Shown here piece after piece: positions 59,101 to 64,000 of a stretch of 64,000 nucleotides of DNA. This stretch comes from Linnemannia hyalina (taxonomy: Eukaryota > Mortierellomycota > Mortierellomycetes > Mortierellales > Mortierellaceae). Under the pieces are notes generated by a model. That model ran no database searches. It was not told the origin of the DNA and was given only the letters and a program-made list of their open reading frames with translations. Position 1 is the stretch's first letter. Every line of letters begins with the position of its first letter. The stretch covers positions 1,426,001 to 1,490,000 of the forward strand of contig JAHRHY010000013.1 in the NCBI GenBank assembly GCA_019671135.1, given 5' to 3'. A program made the translations under genes and the position numbers.

Positions 59101-60444
59101 TTCAACTGCACGCTGTCGTCTGAGAAAGGCCTCAAAGTCGTCATAGCTGAGAGGGTAACGAGTCCTTTTCTCAAGAACCTGGAAAAGATCTGGCAGATCA
59201 TGTTTGTCGGTAAGGCCGTGATCGTACATGCCTGCATGGTTCTCTAGTTGTCTTTTCCTGGAAGGTCCTTTTCTCTTTCTTTTCCTGCGTCGACGAGCTG
59301 TTGTAGGAAGCGGGTCAACTGGTGAGGTCATATCATCGACTCTACGCTGATCATTTTGGAGGTATACTCGGGGCGGATGCAGAACTGGCACACTGAAGCT
59401 GGAGCTCTCTTGTCGGATGAGAGATAACGATGGGCGCCATCCTGACCGGCTCCGTCTGGGCTCCTGTCTCTCCTCATCCGAGATGTCGTTCTGCCCGGTA
59501 GGTTTGGTCTTTGCAGGCTGAGAAGATGACCCTTCGGGTGAATCCTGACTGTTCCGGTTTGGACGGTCCAACTCAAGACTTTTCCTCGAAAGGCCCTCTG
59601 CCGTGTTTTTGTAGTTGCTGTTAGAGTTGGCAATAGCAGATCTTCGACGACTGCCAAAGAATCCTTGAGTGGTAGACCGACGAGGTTTGTAAGGGATATC
59701 TTTTGAAGCGTGGTAGGAGTCGTCCGAGTCGGTCATTGGCTCGGGAGAATCGACACGAACAGAGCTCTCCCAGGACTCTTGATGGCTCTGAGACAGTTGG
59801 GTGGTCGATCCTCGATGGGGGTACGAGTCAAGTGAGCCACGCCCGACAAAGGCATGTGAAGAGGATGAAGGATGTGTTGGACTGTTCTGGCTGTTGTCGC
59901 TGGTAAGAGGAGACGCGGGTCTGTTCGCACGAGGGGTCAGTGAGAAGGGCCGTTGAGGGGGAGGAGGAAGAGGAGGGGGAGGTGAGAGAACAGAGGGGTG
60001 GTATTGGTCCTGAGGGTTCTGTGGGTATTCATGTTCATTCGTGTCACTGGGGAATCCGACAGTTGAGGAAGGACCGAGAGGAGAGGAAGGAGAAGGCGGT
60101 TGTTGTTCATGGCGATGGTGATGACTATGGAGGGAATGGGAGGAGAAGGAGACTGATAGACCTAGGGAGGTGCTGTTGTTGCTGCTACTACCAGCATGCC
60201 TTTGTGACGAGTAAGGGTGGTTTGTATCGCCACTGTTATCGTTGTGTTTGCGTTGGTACTGGGGTCGGTGGTGGTGACGCGAGTGCAGCGGAGACGAGGC
60301 GGCAGAGGAAGAGCCTTTGCGGGTGTAAGTGGAGGGTACCGCAGTGGCGACCTGTGAGGCAGAGGAGTGGGGTCGGGGAATAAGGGCTTCCTCTGCAGGT
60401 GTGAGGGCGAACTTTGGCATGCCTTGGAATCCAGCTCCGTCCAT
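56144..60444 (-). CDS. RAX1: RGS-domain multi-pass membrane protein, RAX1-like
   Basis: Three exons (60444..59083, 58894..56400, 56303..56144) give 1338 residues. The last exon is inferred from a GTAAGC donor at 56399 and a TTCTAG acceptor; it replaces an early TAA and adds a missing membrane helix (LWMMFNIVVCSSAVTVAFAA). The RGS fold seems split. First helices at about 425-480: LPDLFQVLEKRTRYPLSYDD, FLRRQRAVEYLNFWTDVTAH, EQLCRTFDVSE. A middle helix near 780: VEDLEESVSRIYRKYLIQLR. Last helices at about 1170-1215: HLFGPAKNFVVDVVLREHYY then PLFLEYVKAQN. Long Ser/Pro/Asp-rich inserts lie between. The end has three membrane helices (IWLGAALWAVVVAVQITLVM; WVWVVGIVGGYPGSVFLATG; the exon 3 helix). 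RGS proteins speed up GTP hydrolysis by G-alpha; yeast Rax1 marks bud sites. RAX1 is a best guess. Confidence 0.8.
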
Positions 60445-61298
60445 TGTGGTCAGAGGGGTGAAGGGGATGTCAGAGAATGAAGGTGTTGATGTAGGAGTAG
60501 AGATGAGGAGGAGTAGGAGTAAAAGGAAAAAGGTGAAGGTGATGGGAATGATGACGAGAGAGTGAGAGAAGAAAAGGAAGGTGGAAGGGGGTCAAGAGGA
60601 AGGAGACAAAGAGGAAAAGGGGAGGCGGGGAAATGAAGTGGTGGCAATATGTAATAGGGAGGAAATGGATTCTAGGTTCGTTGGATAAGGGCAAGGCAGG
60701 AGCGACAGTAGTAGGCTCACACAGACCTCTCGTTTCTTTTTGTGCCTTTTTTTGCTCTCAACGGATTGACAGGGTTGGAAGAGAGAGAACACAAAAGAAG
60801 GAATGAAAAAGGGGCGGGAGTGTGCTGTTAACATTCGACTACTCATCTTGGTGCTTCAACCCTTCCCATGAACCAACTGGCTCCTGGGAATGATAGAGTG
60901 GGAGGCAAGGTCGCCAAAAAAAAAAAACATCGTACGAAGGTACGAAGACCCAATTTATCATACTCAACCCCATGAGACCATGATACACCGAATGATTTCA
61001 CAGACCCCTCTGATGATGCACAACCCTGGAGAGCATATCTCTTGTGCCCTGGCCACCGTTGCTTGTGTGCTGCGTGTGTTGTGCGCGTCGTATTTGGTCT
61101 GTGTCGGTGTACCTTTCTCCACGCAAAAAAAATTGGTGCTGAACAGATTGAGATGTCGCTGTGGTTGATGTGTAAATGCATATTGTGGTGAGATGTATTA
61201 CTGAAAAAAAAGAAATAATAACTCGTTGTCTGTCGTTCCTGTCTATGATCGCGTCCTGTCCTGATATATACTCGATGCTCATGATCTTCCATGCATCC
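60445..61298. other. Promoter/leader of the RGS gene and 3' flank of mS45
   Basis: From 60450 to 60650 the plus strand is G/A-rich, that is C/T-rich on the gene strand, matching leaders of other genes here. No further gene was recognised. Confidence 0.45.
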
Positions 61299-62562
61299 TT
61301 ATGCCTTCTGAACCTGGTGCAAGGTACCGTCCTTCTCACGAATGAATGTGCCCTGTTTGTTGCAAATAATTAGAAAATAGCAGTTAGGTAATCGGATCAT
61401 CGGTCGTCAGACATTAACAATAAGACAACATGTATGCATGATCCACCGAGGCGGAAGAAAGCATAGAAAAAAGCAATGTATCCCTTAGGAAACGAATGCC
61501 TAAACACACTTGAACATAGCAAAACAAGGAAAGCAAAGAAGTGACGAACCTTGTTGTTCTTGGAGGTGTCCTGGAAGGCAAACTTGAAGCGAGGGTTGGC
61601 CTCGGCAGAGTTCCTGCTAACGGCCTTGGTCGGTGCAGCCTCAACCTGGGGGATGCCCTTGATCGAGTCCACAAGCTTGAAGGGCTTCTGACGCTCCTCT
61701 TCCAACATACGGCTCTTGATCTCTGCCAGGGGGCGACGCTTCAACACCTTGGCAGCATCCTCGGCCGTGAACGTCTTGTCTTCATCCACAGCCTCGAACT
61801 TAGGACTGCCAACCTGGGGCAGGATATCGACCAAGGGTTCCGTGATTGCCTCGGATCTGACAGCCTTGACACCCATGAGCTGCTCCATGCCCTTGGTAAA
61901 GTTCTCCTGAGCGACGAATCCGTCGGCGATCATCTCTTTCTCCAGGTGCTTCATCCTCAAGATTGCCTCGACACGCTTGATCGAGATGTTGTATGTCGTA
62001 CCGAGCTGACGGGGGGTGTGCTTTGTGCTGTCCGCTCGGTGCAGCTTGTAGATCTCTTCCTTTGCAGCGTTCGAAATAGGTGGCGTCGGCTTGAACAATG
62101 GGTTCATTGGGAACGGCTAATTCATAATAAGAGCAGACAACTTATTGTATCAGTATACAATGCGTTTTTCTGTTTTCCTGTTCTGTGGTGTTCAAATATC
62201 TTCCGGGATTATAGCATAGATCGCGTGAGAGAATATTGTTCCAGAAAATAAAAACGTACAGTCTCGCCGATGTAGTTGGGTCCAGAGAAGGAAGGAGTTG
62301 CAAAGCGAGCACCTTCGGTGCGGAGCCACTTGTTGAAGTTTCTCCGTCTGAAGGGAAGCTTCTGCTCGACAGGAGCCACGGCCTCTGCCTCGGCCTCAGC
62401 AGCAGCAGCAGGAGTAGTGGCGTCTGTTGATTCCTTGGAGTCGGTGAATTGGGCGCGGGAGGAGTGGAAGAGTCTGTGTGAGGAGATGGCGGATGCGCCT
62501 GTGAGAGGAGCTCTGAGTGCGCTGGCAGACCACAGTGCCTTGACGGAGAGCGAAGCAGCCAT
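61299..62562 (-). CDS. BOT1: Mitochondrial small-subunit ribosomal protein mS45 (BOT1/Mrps35 family)
   Basis: Three exons (62562..62260, 62116..61550, 61352..61299) give 307 residues. The N-terminus (MAASLSVKALWSASALRAPL, then RLFHSSRAQF) is a mitochondrial targeting peptide with an F-H-S-S cleavage-like motif. The family core follows: FNKWLRTEGARFATPSFSGP, NYIGETPFPMNPLFKPTPPI, REQ-free spacer, TPRQLGTTYNISIKRVEAIL and RMKHLEKEMIADG. This matches the fungal eukaryotic mitochondrial regulator (Bot1p) family, now mS45 of the mitoribosome small subunit. The last exon of 18 codons (GTFIREKDGTLHQVQKA) was added because the reading frame ends in a GTTCGT donor and the family ends with a similar strand. 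It is divergent to CWC24 at 533 bases. Confidence 0.88.
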
Positions 62563-63095
62563 GGTTTGGTGAATGTGAAGAGAAAGGAGTGAGGAGCGGT
62601 GGAGTTCAATGCAATCGTCAAAAGTGAGGGGCAGGGCAACACAACCTCCGGTTGTTGTCTCTCTAGTTGAAGCTAAGCCGCACAAAACAAGGATTCGATC
62701 TCTTCCTTGGCTCTTGATCAGAGGATTTAATTATGCGATGAAGAGTAATACCTGGCGTGACTAGCCGAATTTTGGCCTTTCTGGTGTTGCTACGCCTGGC
62801 GCTGCTCAGCCCAATTCACTTTACACGTGACTGATTGGTAATGAGCTTGAGAAAAAGAAAAAACAGTGCAGGATAAAATGGACGCTCGTCTCCATCTCTC
62901 CTCTTGCCTCCACACATCACTTCCGCTCCACGCCAGTTACCATACATCCCTCTGTCGGTAGCGCATCAACAAAGGACTCTTCAGGACACCTCAGGGCACA
63001 CACTTAATACACACTTACTTAGGACATATAAGTCGTGCATACTCAGGACAAGAACAGATCACACACACCAACCAATCACATAACATACATCAACC
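62563..63095. promoter_or_regulatory. Divergent promoter of mS45 and CWC24 with E-box and CCAAT box
   Basis: A CACGTG core within ACACGTGAC lies at 62824-62829, and an inverted CCAAT (ATTGG) at 62834-62838, five bases apart. In fungi these are typical sites for Cbf1/Pho4-type bHLH factors and the HAP (NF-Y) complex, the latter a known activator of mitochondrial genes. Function here is inferred. Confidence 0.45.
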
Positions 63096-64000
63096 ATGGC
63101 AGACTCATCACCAACAACAACGACAACAGCAACACCTAACGTCCCCTTCTTCAAGAAGCGTGCACCCAAAAACGTTCGCAAGCGCAATCTCTCCGACGAC
63201 GAAGACACTCATACCTCCACTGCCTCAGAACCCTCAAACCTCAACCACACCTCCCTCTCCTCAGTCTCCAAGAAACGCAACGCCAAACGAGGACCTCAAA
63301 CATCCCACGCTGACATCCTCCAGTCTTCCTCCACCAGCAGTGCCAACCGTCTAGCTTCAAAAGACGAAGATACCGACAAGACTGTCGGCGTTGCATACAA
63401 GGCAACGTTGGAGGGCAATATCCGGCTTGACGATGCGACCAGGACACAGGAGATTGATACTGCCCATGACCGGGATGCGCAGGCCGTGATTGATCGTCAT
63501 ATGAGGGCTGTCGAGAATGGGCTTGATGAATCGACCGGGGACGATGGGCTCTATAAGGGTATGGCTGGATACAAGTCGCATATTCAGAAAGGAGAAGTCT
63601 CCAACTCCAAAATCAGGTATGTTCCTTCGACTTGTTGATGTTTTCGCTGCAAATCGCAATTAATTACCGGAAATGGAGTGTATGACAAGCCTGCATCAGA
63701 AAGAAGGAGAGGAATTCGTTATTCATGGCCTACTCTAGAATATTTTTTTGCGGCAGGAGTGAAAATATGCAGGACTTGATGAAAAGAAGCTGAGGAAATA
63801 TGTATCAGTATTTCACCTTGAAACACCTTTGGGCAGGTTTGGACATGCAACGGATCACTAATCACTGCCTCTCCTTTTGCCATCTTATATCTTTCGTTAA
63901 TAGAGTGGGACCAATGCGCGCATCAGCTAACATCCGTGTGACAAACAGATTCGACTACCAGCCAGACATTTGCAAGGATTACAAAGAGACCGGATTCTGT
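63096..64000 (+). CDS. CWC24: Pre-mRNA splicing factor CWC24/RNF113, 5' part (cut by window edge)
   Basis: Exon 1 is 63096..63616 and exon 2 starts at 63904 and runs off the window. The first 60 residues are Thr/Ser-rich with basic clusters ([13 protein letters not shown]). The conserved part begins with [20 protein letters not shown], a stretch typical of RNF113/Cwc24 proteins. Next come [18 protein letters not shown] and, after the intron, [20 protein letters not shown] followed by [12 protein letters not shown], the first half of the CCCH zinc finger. The RING finger should lie just outside. Cwc24 joins the spliceosome before step one and guards the 5' splice site; it is nuclear. The intron of 287 nt has a TTAATAG acceptor. 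Confidence 0.93.

Overview
The window looks like nuclear DNA of a filamentous fungus of the Mortierella/Linnemannia group (Mucoromycota, Mortierellomycotina). The assignment is an inference. It rests on short spliceosomal introns (mostly 60-150 nt, GTAAGT-type donors, CTAAC branch sites), pyrimidine-rich 5' leaders, a very large LARP1/ATG4/RGS-type proteome rich in low-complexity tracts, repeated NACHT-WD40 (fungal NLR-like) copies with pentapeptide repeats, an F-box/LRR protein, a membrane kelch protein, and an XPG/FEN1-like protein family that I know mainly from Mortierella genomes. No ribosomal RNA, tRNA, CRISPR array or bacterial-type operon was recognised.

Layout. (1) 0-9 kb is accessory DNA. 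On the minus strand, an open NACHT-WD40 C-terminal half (1-2313) is joined abruptly, near 2272, to a 951-codon spliced protein with an intact XPG/FEN1-like nuclease domain (5393 to 2217). That protein breaks off in what looks like the first catalytic motif of a RuvC fold. A (CA)n tract and a damaged Mutator-like (MULE) transposase with a SWIM zinc finger follow (5807-7623), then WD40 debris (8407-8830). (2) 9.3-17.4 kb holds core genes: a NOP6-like nucleolar RRM protein and an unusually long ATG4 autophagy protease. (3) 17.5-24 kb is a second decaying region with two WD40 pseudogene clusters on the minus strand, an 84-bp tandem duplication, a secreted pectate lyase (PL3) and a broken small secreted protein gene. 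(4) 24.5-27.3 kb holds divergent RPS9 (uS4) and RPL21 (eL21) genes sharing one promoter region. (5) 27.9-33.1 kb is a protein O-mannosyltransferase gene with several frame breaks. (6) 33.8-37.9 kb is a nearly complete NACHT-WD40 gene carrying four in-frame stop codons and no frameshift. (7) 38-64 kb is mostly core and signalling genes: membrane kelch protein, LARP1, F-box protein, a tail-anchored-like coiled-coil protein, a zinc-ribbon-like protein, the proteasome deubiquitinase UCH37, an RGS membrane protein (RAX1-like), mitochondrial ribosomal protein mS45/BOT1, and the splicing factor CWC24, which is cut by the right edge.

Functional themes. Several genes concern ribosome making and translation (NOP6, RPS9, RPL21, LARP1, mS45). 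Others concern protein turnover (ATG4, UCH37, F-box) and secretion or signalling at the membrane (PMT, PL3, kelch, RGS). The accessory parts read as a record of NLR-like gene birth and decay: five separate NACHT/WD40 loci lie in 64 kb, and one is fused to a nuclease-bearing, possibly mobile gene family. That chimera, the stop-riddled but frame-intact NLR, and the start-codon-splitting intron of RPS9 are the points I would look at first.
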